NCBI RefSeq assembly: GCF_018343535.1
Contig: NZ_JAGYPF010000004.1
Location: 81,656-145,655, forward strand
Origin: Neobacillus rhizophilus
GTDB taxonomy: Bacteria; Bacillota; Bacilli; Bacillales; Cytobacillaceae
Direction of reading: 5' to 3'
DNA: 64,000 nucleotides
Every line of letters begins with the position of its first letter. The first letter of the stretch is position 1. Below the pieces are notes generated by a model, which had not been told where the DNA came from, did no database searches, and saw only the letters and a program-made list of their open reading frames with translations. Of this stretch, positions 51,200 to 60,066 are shown piece after piece. The position numbers and the translations under genes are program-made.

Positions 51200-51865
51200 A
51201 TGGAAACTATTATGATGTCGACATCCAAAATAAAACAATCGAGAGCCCGCTCTCTATCAATAGGAAGTTTGATGATTTTCTTACTTCTAACAGGGTTATA
51301 TTTGTATTTTCTTCATACAGGCGCTGCTAAAGTATGGCTTGAATCCATCCGGCATCTAGGTGTTTTTGGTGTCATTTTAGGTATTTTGATCCAAACAGTT
51401 GTCAATGTAATACCGGCACCAGGGGAATTTGTCTCCCTTTTCCTTATCGAGATATATGGACCATTTGCAGGTGGATTCTATTCTTGGATTGGCGGGATAG
51501 CAGGTGCCGTCCTTGCGTATTATCTTTCTGATTGGATTGCACGTCCAATCATTGAACCAATGGCTAAACCATATCTGGAAAAAATCGACCGATGGCTGCG
51601 AAAACGAGGCGATATAGGGCTTTTGTTGATCCGTTTCGTTCCATTGGTCCCGTATCATTTCATCAATTATGCAGCAGGTATATTGGGCGTGAGTAAAAAG
51701 GGATTTCTATGGACGACGGCCTTAGGGATATTGCCTTATACCATATCAGTTAGCTGCCTATTTGCTGGCGTTCGTTACGGAAGATTCCTTCCGTTTATTG
51801 TGGGCGGTGGATTTTTTATCTTGTCATCTATCTTAAGTATCGTTCTAAGGAGAAAAATGGATTAA
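51200..51865 (+). CDS. TVP38/TMEM64 (DedA-superfamily) membrane protein
   Basis: A 221-residue protein with five or six helices. PAPGEFVSLFLIEIYGPFAGGFYSWIGG and RFVPLVPYHFINYAAGILGVSKKGF regions place it in the SNARE-associated/DedA superfamily, whose members include lipid scramblases and flippases. AGGAAGGTG precedes ATG 51200. It lies 19 bases after the glycosyltransferase, so it may flip the glycolipid or carrier made by the neighbouring enzymes; this is inference. Confidence 0.83.
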   Translation: METIMMSTSKIKQSRARSLSIGSLMIFLLLTGLYLYFLHTGAAKVWLESIRHLGVFGVILGILIQTVVNVIPAPGEFVSLFLIEIYGPFAGGFYSWIGGIAGAVLAYYLSDWIARPIIEPMAKPYLEKIDRWLRKRGDIGLLLIRFVPLVPYHFINYAAGILGVSKKGFLWTTALGILPYTISVSCLFAGVRYGRFLPFIVGGGFFILSSILSIVLRRKMD

Positions 51866-51906
51866 GGCTTTTTCTGTAAAACTTAATAGAAAGGAGAAAA
51901 CAAAGA

Positions 51907-52596
51907 ATGGTTAAGATTATTCTTCTGCTTTGTTTCATATTAGCACTGTACTGGTTAATTCCATTTATTCTTTCTGCCGGTTTTAGCATTGGAGTATTAA
52001 AACGGAAAGAGACTTCAGAAAAGATCGCATTTACTTTCGATGACGGTCCAAATCGTATTTTCACTCCGCAGTTATTGGATTTGTTAAAAAAATATAATAT
52101 CAAAGCAACATTTTTTGTCCTTGGTTCTAAAGCGGAAAAATACCCGGAGTTAATTGCGAGAATGCATGAAGAAGGGCATTTAATCGGAATGCACAATTAC
52201 GTTCATAAATCCAACTGGGTGATGGGTCCATGGACAATCCGGAAGCAATTAGGGAAGACTGCTGCCATCATTGAAAACATTACCGGGGAACGTCCAATTT
52301 ATTATCGTCCGCCATGGGGATTATTAAACTTATTTGATTTTTTCCTAATGAAAAAGTATAAAATGATCCACTGGTCAGTAATGGCAGAAGACTGGCGCAG
52401 TAAAGGCGGCAGCGAGAAGATTAAAACTAGATTGATACGGGATATAAAGAATGGGGATGTCGTTCTTCTGCACGATTGTGGGGAAACGTTTGGAGCAGAT
52501 CAAGATGCTCCGGCCAATACAATTGATGCATTAAAAGATGTTTTTAAAGAACTATCATCTCAGGGTAAATCCTGTGTAAGAATCGATGAATTGTAG
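51907..52596 (+). CDS. Polysaccharide deacetylase family protein
   Basis: A 229-residue NodB-fold enzyme behind one N-terminal membrane helix (residues 5-25). AFTFDDGPN near residue 41 holds the catalytic and metal aspartates, GHLIGMHNYVH near 92 the metal histidines (H-x3-H), and VVLLHDCGE near 186 the C-terminal histidine. It may deacetylate a glycan or glycolipid outside the membrane. AAAGGAG precedes the ATG. Part of the operon under the two-component system. Confidence 0.88.
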   Translation: MVKIILLLCFILALYWLIPFILSAGFSIGVLKRKETSEKIAFTFDDGPNRIFTPQLLDLLKKYNIKATFFVLGSKAEKYPELIARMHEEGHLIGMHNYVHKSNWVMGPWTIRKQLGKTAAIIENITGERPIYYRPPWGLLNLFDFFLMKKYKMIHWSVMAEDWRSKGGSEKIKTRLIRDIKNGDVVLLHDCGETFGADQDAPANTIDALKDVFKELSSQGKSCVRIDEL

Positions 52597-52684
52597 ACAA
52601 GTATAGTTTGTTAAAAGGAAATCATAGCTTCTGATTTTTAGGCGATTCCGGTAATTAATATAAATTAGAACAGGAGTGAAACAC

Positions 52685-53479
52685 TTGAAAAAAATTAGTA
52701 TGGAAAGTTCATCGTTAAGCAGTGAGATGTTGAATAAGGTTCCACAGGTCACGATATTCTTTTGGATTATTAAAATTATGGCTACAACAGTTGGAGAGAC
52801 AGCAGCGGATTTCCTAAACTTTAATTTGCACTGGGGTTTGACAAATACGACGTTAGTCATGACTGTTTTATTGGTCATCACTTTGTTATTTCAGTTTAAA
52901 TCCAGCAGATATGTGCCGGCGATATACTGGCTAGTGGTGGTGCTAATCAGCGTGGTAGGGACTCTGGTGACCGATAATCTTACGGATAACTTAGGAGTTC
53001 CTTTACAAACGTCCACCATCAGCTTCGCTATCTTGTTGATCTTAACCTTTACCGTTTGGTTCGTTAGTGAAAGGACTCTATCAATTCACTCTATCTTTAC
53101 GACGAAGCGAGAAGCCTTTTATTGGTTGACGATTCTGTTTACCTTTGCTTTAGGTACAGCTGCCGGTGATCTTTTATCAGAGGATATGAATTTAGGTTAC
53201 TTTAATTCTGGACTGATATTTGCAGCAATGATTGCGCTAATAACTGTTGCGTACTATTTCTTCAAGTTAAATGCTGTGTTAGCCTTCTGGCTTGCCTATA
53301 TTTTGACACGCCCTTTCGGTGCCTCTCTTGGTGACTTTTTGTCACAATCACATAAGCACGGCGGACTCGGATTAGGTACTACAGGAACGAGCGCAATCTT
53401 CCTGGTTATCATTCTTTGCTTGGTCATCTACCTAACCAAAACAAGAATAGATGAGAGTGGACAGAAAAAATCAGAATAA
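52685..53479 (+). CDS. COG4705-type membrane protein
   Basis: A 264-residue protein with about eight helices in two related halves: KIMATTVGETAADFLNFNL near residue 28 and later TFALGTAAGDLLSEDMNLGY, plus ILTRPFGASLGDFLSQ. These repeats are typical of the COG4705 predicted membrane-anchored family, of unknown function. CAGGAGTG at 52670-52677 makes TTG 52685 the likely start. It lies within the envelope operon. Confidence 0.78.
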   Translation: MKKISMESSSLSSEMLNKVPQVTIFFWIIKIMATTVGETAADFLNFNLHWGLTNTTLVMTVLLVITLLFQFKSSRYVPAIYWLVVVLISVVGTLVTDNLTDNLGVPLQTSTISFAILLILTFTVWFVSERTLSIHSIFTTKREAFYWLTILFTFALGTAAGDLLSEDMNLGYFNSGLIFAAMIALITVAYYFFKLNAVLAFWLAYILTRPFGASLGDFLSQSHKHGGLGLGTTGTSAIFLVIILCLVIYLTKTRIDESGQKKSE

Positions 53480-53515
53480 GGAAGCATCACTTTCTTAAAA
53501 AAAGGTAGGTATTAT

Positions 53516-54115
53516 ATGTCACATTTTATCCAATCCATCTTTGATTTGCTTTCAGGTCTAGGTTATTTTGGAATTACTCTTGGTTTAATGGTAGAGGTAA
53601 TTCCCAGTGAAATTGTATTAGCCTATGGGGGGTATTTAATTTCTGTTGGAAAGCTCTCACTCATAGGAGCGGTAGTTGCCGGGACAATTGGAGGTATCAT
53701 TGCTCAATGGTTTTTATATTGGTTGGGCAAGTATGGCGGGAGACCTATTCTAGATAAATATGGAAAGTATTTGTTGATTAAATCTTATCATTTAGATGTC
53801 GCTCAACAATGGTTCCTAAAATATGGGTCAGGAGTTATCTTTACAGCACGCTTCATCCCTGTCGTGAGACATGCCATTTCCATTCCTGCAGGTATTGCCC
53901 GGATGTCATTTGCGCGGTTTAGCATTTATACTACGGCAGCGATTATTCCATGGACGATACTTTTTCTTTATTTAGGGATGACACTGGGATCAAAATGGAA
54001 CCAAATTAACAAGGCTGCAAGTCCATATGTTACACCTGTCATTATCATAGCCGTGGTTTTCACCATATGCTATGCCCTTTATAAATGGAAAAATAAAAAG
54101 ATAAATACAAACTAG
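53516..54115 (+). CDS. DedA family membrane protein
   Basis: A 199-residue protein with about five helices and the DedA marks PSEIVLAYGGYLISVG near residue 30, GGIIAQWFLYWLGKYGG near 58 and ARFIPVVRHAISIPAGIARM near 110. DedA proteins are linked to membrane homeostasis and undecaprenyl-phosphate or lipid recycling. It is the last gene of the envelope operon and is followed by a hairpin. It is the second DedA-superfamily gene of this operon. Confidence 0.88.
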   Translation: MSHFIQSIFDLLSGLGYFGITLGLMVEVIPSEIVLAYGGYLISVGKLSLIGAVVAGTIGGIIAQWFLYWLGKYGGRPILDKYGKYLLIKSYHLDVAQQWFLKYGSGVIFTARFIPVVRHAISIPAGIARMSFARFSIYTTAAIIPWTILFLYLGMTLGSKWNQINKAASPYVTPVIIIAVVFTICYALYKWKNKKINTN

Positions 54116-54165
54116 ATCAATATAAAGTAAGTCGTTTAACAATTTTATAGACTATTAATTAAGAG

Positions 54166-54200
54166 GATGTCTCATTATTAATTTTGAGACATCTATTTAT
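54166..54200 (+). terminator. Terminator after envelope operon
   Basis: GATGTCTCA (54166-54174) and TGAGACATC (54185-54193) form a perfect 9-bp stem, followed by TATTTATTTT. Confidence 0.85.
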
Positions 54201-54273
54201 TTTGTTGAGAAAACTTCTTAGTAAATTTCTCTATAAATTAAAAAATCCTTGAAATAGAAAACTGCTGAATTAC

Positions 54274-54298
54274 TTGCATACAAATCACTTGTATACAA
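54274..54298 (+). promoter_or_regulatory. Probable MarR operator
   Basis: TTGCATACAA (54274-54283) and the perfect palindrome TTGTATACAA (54289-54298) lie 15 bases apart, 66-91 bases before the marR gene. MarR proteins bind such short palindromes. Confidence 0.6.
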
Positions 54299-54364
54299 AT
54301 GAATTTGAATGTGTTATATTCTTACTAATCAGAAAGTTCGAAATAGTAATAATGGAGGTGGATT

Positions 54365-54787
54365 ATGGAAAAAGTCGATATCTGTGTTCATTTTCTACTA
54401 GGAAAAGCATTGCAAAAGGTGAACCAAGTGAGTAAATCCAAACTATCATCCTACGGTGTGACACCTGTTCAATATGCACTGCTTCGTCAGCTGTGGAGAA
54501 AGGATGGACAATTTGGTTTTGAATTAGCCGAAAGACTTCAATTAGACAGCGCAACCATCACAGGGATCATCGACCGCTTGGAACAAAACGGGTTTATTGA
54601 TCGACGTGTTGATCCGAATGATCGGCGAAACAAGCTAGTTTTTCTAACAGATAAAGGGAGGTCGATGGAGGTTCCATTATGTCAGAAAATGGATGAGATG
54701 AATGAAGAAGTGATGTCAGACTTAAGTGATGTAGAGATTCAACAATTTAAAAAAATACTTTATGATATTGGCATCAAGAATAAGTAA
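54365..54787 (+). CDS. MarR family transcriptional regulator
   Basis: A 140-residue winged-helix repressor. The recognition helix is in ERLQLDSATITGIIDRLEQNG near residue 57-77 and the wing in DRRVDPNDRRNKLVFLT. Ribosome site AATGGAGGTGG precedes the ATG. It is followed closely by an MFS exporter and a thioesterase gene, and a TTGTATACAA palindrome lies upstream, so it likely represses its own operon until a phenolic or similar ligand binds. Confidence 0.9.
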   Translation: MEKVDICVHFLLGKALQKVNQVSKSKLSSYGVTPVQYALLRQLWRKDGQFGFELAERLQLDSATITGIIDRLEQNGFIDRRVDPNDRRNKLVFLTDKGRSMEVPLCQKMDEMNEEVMSDLSDVEIQQFKKILYDIGIKNK

Positions 54788-54824
54788 TGCAGGAAAAAGA
54801 CTATTCGCAAAGGATGGTGACAAC

Positions 54825-56156
54825 TTGAACGATAGAATTATTATACCCTTATGGGCAATTGGCTCGTTTTTGGTCCTTATGAACACAACAATGTTTAACG
54901 TTGCCCTCCCAACCATCATACACGAGCTGCACATATCTGCCGGTGAGGGTTCCTGGATTGTCTCGGGGTATTCCATTGTGTTTGCTTTGTCCACTGTCAT
55001 CTTTAGCCGATTATCCGATTATGTGTCAATCCGAAAGCTGCTGTTTGTTGGTTTGACCCTGCTTGGCGCGGCATCCGTAATGGGTTTTTTCGCACATAGT
55101 TTCGGGATTCTAATGGCTGCCCGTTTAGTTCAGGCAAGTGGTGCCGGTGCCGTGCCGGGATTAGGTATTGTCCTGGCAAGCCGTTACGTGCCGTTCGAGC
55201 GCCGTGGACGGGCCATTACCATTATCGCCTCCGGGTCTTCTTTGGCTTTTGCGTTAGGACCCGTGATTGGTGGAGTGATTACACAGTTTATGGGCTGGAA
55301 TGGACTGTTTCTAATCACCAGCCTGGTCATACCTTTGGTTCCGGTCCTGTGGAGGCTGCTGCCACAAGAAATCCATACAGAATTCAACTTTGATATCCCT
55401 GGTGCCGCCCTTACAGCCATTGTTGTGGTATCAATATTGATTAGCGTCATGCAATTATCCATATGGTTCCTGCTGCTTAGCTTCGGTGCACTCGTAGCGA
55501 ACATTTGGCACTTACGCAAGGTAAAAAATCCATTTGTACCCCCCAACTTGTTTCATCATCATGGTTACCGCAAACTCCTGGTTGTTAGTTTTTGTGCATT
55601 TATACTGAATATGTCAATGATTTTTATGCTGCCCCTACTGTTGGCCGATTGGTTTCATATGTCTGCTGGCACCGTTGGGCTGATGATGTGTCCTGGCTCA
55701 CTGTTAGCTGCTCTATTAATCAGGAAAGTTGGCCGCTGGATTGACCAGTATGGAAATTACCGCTTCCTCATAATCGGGCATTTTTTCCTGGCTGCAAGTA
55801 TGATTTTGATGACGCTGCTGGTTCAGGTATCGCCTTACATCGTCATGATCGGCTATATCATATTCGCCCCTGCTCTTTCAACGGTATTATCCGCTTTGTC
55901 GAATGAAGTTTCGCGAATATTGGCCAAAGACCAAATCGGTTCTGGAATGGGCTTAAGCCAACTTAGCCAATTCTTCGGAGGATCGTTAGCTGTCGCAGTA
56001 TGTGGTGTATTAATCAGCTGGCAAACGAATAAACCACTCATTACCGGATTTCAGAATATCTATTTGCTGTTAATTGTCGTTCTTCTGGGATCAATCTCTA
56101 TACTAATCTGGTATGGAAAGCGGGCCCATAAAGGAGAAATCAATATTCAAGTTTAA
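54825..56156 (+). CDS. MFS transporter, EmrB/DHA2-like
   Basis: A 443-residue multi-helix major facilitator of the drug:H+ antiporter-2 type. NTTMFNVALPTIIHELH near residue 20 and SRLSDYVSIRKLL near 65 are typical, and ALGPVIGGVITQFMGWNGLF matches motif C. The frame is open from 54762, overlapping marR, but AAAGGATGG before TTG 54825 marks the probable start. Under MarR control it is likely an efflux pump for a toxic organic acid or antibiotic. Confidence 0.85.
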   Translation: MNDRIIIPLWAIGSFLVLMNTTMFNVALPTIIHELHISAGEGSWIVSGYSIVFALSTVIFSRLSDYVSIRKLLFVGLTLLGAASVMGFFAHSFGILMAARLVQASGAGAVPGLGIVLASRYVPFERRGRAITIIASGSSLAFALGPVIGGVITQFMGWNGLFLITSLVIPLVPVLWRLLPQEIHTEFNFDIPGAALTAIVVVSILISVMQLSIWFLLLSFGALVANIWHLRKVKNPFVPPNLFHHHGYRKLLVVSFCAFILNMSMIFMLPLLLADWFHMSAGTVGLMMCPGSLLAALLIRKVGRWIDQYGNYRFLIIGHFFLAASMILMTLLVQVSPYIVMIGYIIFAPALSTVLSALSNEVSRILAKDQIGSGMGLSQLSQFFGGSLAVAVCGVLISWQTNKPLITGFQNIYLLLIVVLLGSISILIWYGKRAHKGEINIQV

Positions 56157-56196
56157 TAGAATCTGATCATAAAAATAATTTTGGAAGGTGAATATT

Positions 56197-56643
56197 ATGA
56201 GTCGCTTAGAAGGTATGAAGAAAATGATAACTGGTGAAGTACCTATTGCACCGGTTGCGGAAGTCCTTGGGTTTCAAGTGGTAGAGGTGGAAGAAGGCAG
56301 AGTTGTGATTGAAATGGAAGCTTCTGAACGGTTACATAACCCAATGGGGACACTGCACGGCGGGATTCTGTGTGACATTGCGGATGCTGCGATGGGATAT
56401 GCTTTTGTCACAACGCTGGCCGACGACGAATTATTTACGACAGTCGAAATTAAATTTAATTTCCTTAAACCAATTTTTAAATCGAAGCTTCGTGCAGAAG
56501 GGAAACTCATTAAGAAAGGCTCTACAGTGGGATTGCTGGAATGTCATGTATATGATGAAAAAGGGAGTCTAGTGGGGCATTCTACTAGTACATGCATGAT
56601 ATTAAAAGGTAATCCTGAACGAAAGAGAGTTCAGCTAAAATAA
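56197..56643 (+). CDS. PaaI-type hot-dog thioesterase
   Basis: A 148-residue hot-dog fold protein with NPMGTLHGGILCDIADAAMGYA near residue 46, the family's HGG and the acidic residue on the long helix. Such enzymes hydrolyse aryl- or acyl-CoA thioesters. GGAAGGTG supports ATG 56197 rather than GTG 56188. It follows the MFS gene by 40 bases, so the MarR operon may both hydrolyse a CoA ester and export the acid. Confidence 0.85.
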   Translation: MSRLEGMKKMITGEVPIAPVAEVLGFQVVEVEEGRVVIEMEASERLHNPMGTLHGGILCDIADAAMGYAFVTTLADDELFTTVEIKFNFLKPIFKSKLRAEGKLIKKGSTVGLLECHVYDEKGSLVGHSTSTCMILKGNPERKRVQLK

Positions 56644-56669
56644 ATAGGACATCATTATAAAATGTAAAG

Positions 56670-56697
56670 AGAGAAGGAGTGCCTTCTCTTTTTTTAT
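56670..56697 (+). terminator. Intrinsic terminator after thioesterase gene
   Basis: AGAGAAGG (56670-56677) and CCTTCTCT (56682-56689) with loop AGTG, followed by eight T. Confidence 0.93.
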
Positions 56698-56789
56698 TTT
56701 TCAGAAGAAGTTTACATATTTACTTGTAATTATCATAATTGTTATATAATTAAAACAATTACATCATGTATATAAGCGAGGGGAAATGA

Positions 56790-58406
56790 TTGGGCAAAAG
56801 ATTGAAAAAGCCACGGCTCCTAACACAAATGATTGTGTTTATTTCTATTATAATTCTAATCATGATTGTATCCGTAAGTGCCCTCTTTTCCTCTATGATT
56901 GATGATATGATTAAAACTTCATTAGGAAACCAGGCTATGGCGGTAGCAAAGATGACAGCTCAAAAGGGACAAATTATCAATGCTTTTAAGGATTCGAATC
57001 CTTCTTTAACCATCCAGCCTATTGCAGAAGAAATACGTAAAGCCACAGGTGCCGGCTATGTCGTAATTGGGAATAAAGAAAATATACGGTATTCTCACCA
57101 TATCACAAAATATATTGGAAAACCCATGGGTACCAGCAACAAACAAGTATTTGAAAATAGCGCTTCGATTATATACGAAGGAACTGGCATTTCAGGAAAG
57201 GCAATCAAAGCAAAAACCCCTATTTATAATGAGGACGGAGAAATAATCGGCGTATCGTCAGTTGGTTTCTTAACCTCTGAAGTTGAGGGGAAAATACATA
57301 GCTACCGGATTAAGTTACTTCAGTCTGCCATTTTTATTTTGTTAGTTGGGGTAGCAGGGGCTGTCATTATTTCAAAGAGGATAAAAAAATTAATTTTTAA
57401 CCTCGAGCCAGAAGAAATAACCTATTTGTTTGAAGAAAAAGAAGCGACCTTAGAATCTATTAAAGATGCTACCGTTGCAGTCAATAAAGACGGTGAAGTA
57501 ACCTCTATCAATAAACGGGCAAGAGAGCTGCTGAAACACGGTCGCCTTGAGAAGGGGATGAGAATCGAGCATAGCCGTTTAAACGCGCTGATAGAATCGG
57601 TAATGGAAAAACAACAAAATACCTTAAATCACAAAATAATCTTCGGCGATCAGCTCTATTTAGTAGACGCCTCCCCCATACTAGAGAAACAAAGAACACG
57701 GGGAGCGGTATTAACAATTCGCCCTGTATCTGAAATAGAGGAAATTATCGATGAAGTTTCTAAAGTTCAAAATGTTTCAGACCATATTCGTTCCCAAAAT
57801 CATGAGTATCTAAATAAATTAAATACTATTTACGGATTGATTACCCTTGAACAGTATGAAGAGGCAAGGAACCTTATTTCAGACGAAGTTAAAGAACGCC
57901 AGGATATTGTGGTTTTCTTAACTTCTTCGGTTAAAGATCCTTTTATTGCAGCATGTTTACTCGGAAAAATAAATCGATCAAAGGAATTGAAGGTTGATTT
58001 AGAAATCGATAAAGACAGCAACCTGGAGAGTATCCCTGCTGCATTGAATACGAAACTATTGGTTTCGATACTTGGTAATCTGATAGATAATGCCATGGAG
58101 GCAGCCGTACGGGCACATTCTTATGGGGCTTCTGTGAAAGTTTCGTTCACAGATATTGGAAGCGATATCATTTTTGATATAGAAGACAATGGCAACGGTA
58201 TTCCGGAAGAATGGCAGGATCTGATTTTTAATCAAGGATTTACGACAAAAGAAGGAGAAAATCACGGCTTGGGACTAGCCATTGTTAATAATGCGTTAAA
58301 TCAACTGGATGGGGAGATTTTTATTTCCATTAGTGATTCAGGCGGGGCTCGATTTACCATCGTTCTACCAAAAGGCAACTATGAGAGGGGTGTTATAAAT
58401 GAATGA
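56790..58406 (+). CDS. DcuS/CitA-type sensor histidine kinase
   Basis: A 538-residue kinase: helix at about 13-33, an extracellular Cache domain (about 40-165, with GYVVIGNKENIRYSHH), a second helix near 175-195, a PAS domain (215-320), the phosphoacceptor region SQNHEYLNKLNTIYGLI near 335 typical of this family, and the ATPase domain with EDNGNGIPEEW and GLGLAIVNNAL. It starts at TTG 56790 behind GAGGGGA. This family senses di- and tricarboxylates. It overlaps the regulator gene by eight bases. Confidence 0.93.
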   Translation: MGKRLKKPRLLTQMIVFISIIILIMIVSVSALFSSMIDDMIKTSLGNQAMAVAKMTAQKGQIINAFKDSNPSLTIQPIAEEIRKATGAGYVVIGNKENIRYSHHITKYIGKPMGTSNKQVFENSASIIYEGTGISGKAIKAKTPIYNEDGEIIGVSSVGFLTSEVEGKIHSYRIKLLQSAIFILLVGVAGAVIISKRIKKLIFNLEPEEITYLFEEKEATLESIKDATVAVNKDGEVTSINKRARELLKHGRLEKGMRIEHSRLNALIESVMEKQQNTLNHKIIFGDQLYLVDASPILEKQRTRGAVLTIRPVSEIEEIIDEVSKVQNVSDHIRSQNHEYLNKLNTIYGLITLEQYEEARNLISDEVKERQDIVVFLTSSVKDPFIAACLLGKINRSKELKVDLEIDKDSNLESIPAALNTKLLVSILGNLIDNAMEAAVRAHSYGASVKVSFTDIGSDIIFDIEDNGNGIPEEWQDLIFNQGFTTKEGENHGLGLAIVNNALNQLDGEIFISISDSGGARFTIVLPKGNYERGVINE

Positions 58407-59103
58407 GGGGCTAATCAAAGTAATGATTGTAGAAGATGATGAAACAGCTGCAAAAATCTATGAAAAATTTACTGATAAAGCAGAAGGTTTTCTAGTAGTT
58501 GCCATTGCAAATACAGGGAGACAGGCACTTGATATGCTTAATATTTTTACTCCCGACCTCATTTTGCTAGATGTTTTTCTACCTGACATAAATGGGATTG
58601 ATTTATTATGGGAGATTAGAAAGAAACTGAGAAGCGTGGACGTCATTATGATTACAGCTGCTAATGATGTTGGTACTGTAAGTGAAGCCATCAGGGGAGG
58701 AGCATTCAGTTACATACTTAAACCTATTATGATAAACAAGTTTTTTGAGGCTATGGAACAATTCAAGGAAACTAGAGAAAAACTAGTGAATTTAACCATT
58801 GTCGAACAGGAAGATGTGAATGATTTTTTTAGGGTAAAAAAAACACGGGAAGAGCCTTTTACCCGGGAGGAATTACCTGGATTACTGCCAAAGGGCATTG
58901 ACAAACATACATTAAAAAAAGTGAGGCAGCAAATAGGGGAAATAAATGAAAACATCAATGCAGAAGAATTTTCAAAAATGATTGGAGCCAGCCATTCTAC
59001 TGGCAGAAGATATCTTGAGTATTTGGTTTCAATCAATGAATTAGAAGTGGAAGTCATCTACGGGACTATAGGGCGTCCTGAAAGGAGATATAGGAGGAAG
59101 TAA
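58399..59103 (+). CDS. CitB/DcuR-type response regulator
   Basis: A 234-residue regulator with the receiver aspartate in LILLDVFLPDINGID near residue 57 and a C-terminal helix-turn-helix (about 175-225, EEFSKMIGASHSTGRRYLEYL). It pairs with the kinase just upstream. The closest candidate target in the window is the tctC-type lipoprotein gene at 60067-61107, whose upstream region carries direct repeats. Confidence 0.92.
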   Translation: MNEGLIKVMIVEDDETAAKIYEKFTDKAEGFLVVAIANTGRQALDMLNIFTPDLILLDVFLPDINGIDLLWEIRKKLRSVDVIMITAANDVGTVSEAIRGGAFSYILKPIMINKFFEAMEQFKETREKLVNLTIVEQEDVNDFFRVKKTREEPFTREELPGLLPKGIDKHTLKKVRQQIGEINENINAEEFSKMIGASHSTGRRYLEYLVSINELEVEVIYGTIGRPERRYRRK

Positions 59104-59145
59104 TCTGGTCATTTTTTCTTTGCCAAAACTTATCTATTAACAAAA

Positions 59146-59185
59146 AACCCGATTAGGCAGAGTAAGCCTTAATCGGGTTCTTTTA
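59146..59185. terminator. Bidirectional terminator
   Basis: AACCCGATTAGGC and GCCTTAATCGGGTT (59165-59178) form a long stem with one extra base, flanked by A and T runs, between the response regulator and methyltransferase genes. Confidence 0.87.
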
Positions 59186-59187
59186 AC

Positions 59188-59973
59188 TTATTCACTTTTT
59201 TCAAGCATTACCATCCATTCATCAATTTCAAAGGAATCTATAGTGTTCTCTGAATATTTAATAGAAAAATAATGTTTAATATTGTCGTTAGCGGATAGTA
59301 GATACTGATCAACTTCCTTTACCTGCTCCTCAGAAGAAGTTGTCCGCACTACCCATTCTTTATAATCAAACCTTTTTTTACGGAGATTTTCTTGAATTTT
59401 TTTAAATCCCGCTTGTTTAAACCATGTTTCCCATTCGTTTAAGGAGTAGCTTCGTACGTGGCTGTTATCCCTCGTTTTTTCCAAATGATTCACAAACTCA
59501 TCTAATTCCTTATCAGCAGGAGAGACATTATCAATAAGGACGAACTTTCCGCCCGGTTTTAATACTCTTGCAGCCTCCCTAACAAAGATGTCCGGGTTTG
59601 GGAAGTGATGGGCAGCAATACGGCAAACTGCTGCATCAAAGGTTTGGTCTAAAAAGGGCAGAGCTTCTGCGTCTGCAGTTACAAAGAAAATATTAGGCCC
59701 GGAATCCGCTAAATGAGACCTAGTATTATTAAGCATGTCGTATGTTAAATCGGTTGCAAATACATATGCTCCATGAGGGGCAAGTGCTTTGGCCGCATGG
59801 CCGCCTCCAGTTGCAATATCTAAAACCGTCGCATCAGAAGGCAGCTCGAGCCACTTAGGTAAAAGCAAAAGGTCAGCCCCTTTTGAATGTGTGCTGCTGG
59901 TGACATATTTATCGGCATTGGTTCCAAATTGTTTCTGCACTGTTTTTTTTACCTGATCCGATTGTTCCTTCAC
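59188..59973 (-). CDS. Class I SAM-dependent methyltransferase (UbiE-like)
   Basis: A 261-residue methyltransferase. The SAM-binding glycine loop VLDIATGGGHAAKALAP is near residue 52, FATDLTYDMLNNTR follows near 72, FVTADAEALPFLDQTFDAAVCR near 97 and VLKPGGKFVLIDN near 140. The frame opens at 60030, but AAGGAGG lies eight bases before GTG 59973, which gives a conventional start. The substrate is unknown. It lies between the two-component system and tctC. Confidence 0.86.
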   Translation of the reverse strand: MKEQSDQVKKTVQKQFGTNADKYVTSSTHSKGADLLLLPKWLELPSDATVLDIATGGGHAAKALAPHGAYVFATDLTYDMLNNTRSHLADSGPNIFFVTADAEALPFLDQTFDAAVCRIAAHHFPNPDIFVREAARVLKPGGKFVLIDNVSPADKELDEFVNHLEKTRDNSHVRSYSLNEWETWFKQAGFKKIQENLRKKRFDYKEWVVRTTSSEEQVKEVDQYLLSANDNIKHYFSIKYSENTIDSFEIDEWMVMLEKSE

Positions 59974-60066
59974 TGGTTCTTCCTCCTTAACAAAATTGAA
60001 AAGGCGGGAATAGTCGATCTTTTCCCGCACATAGAGCTCTCTTAAAAGTAAAACCCCAATAATTAT

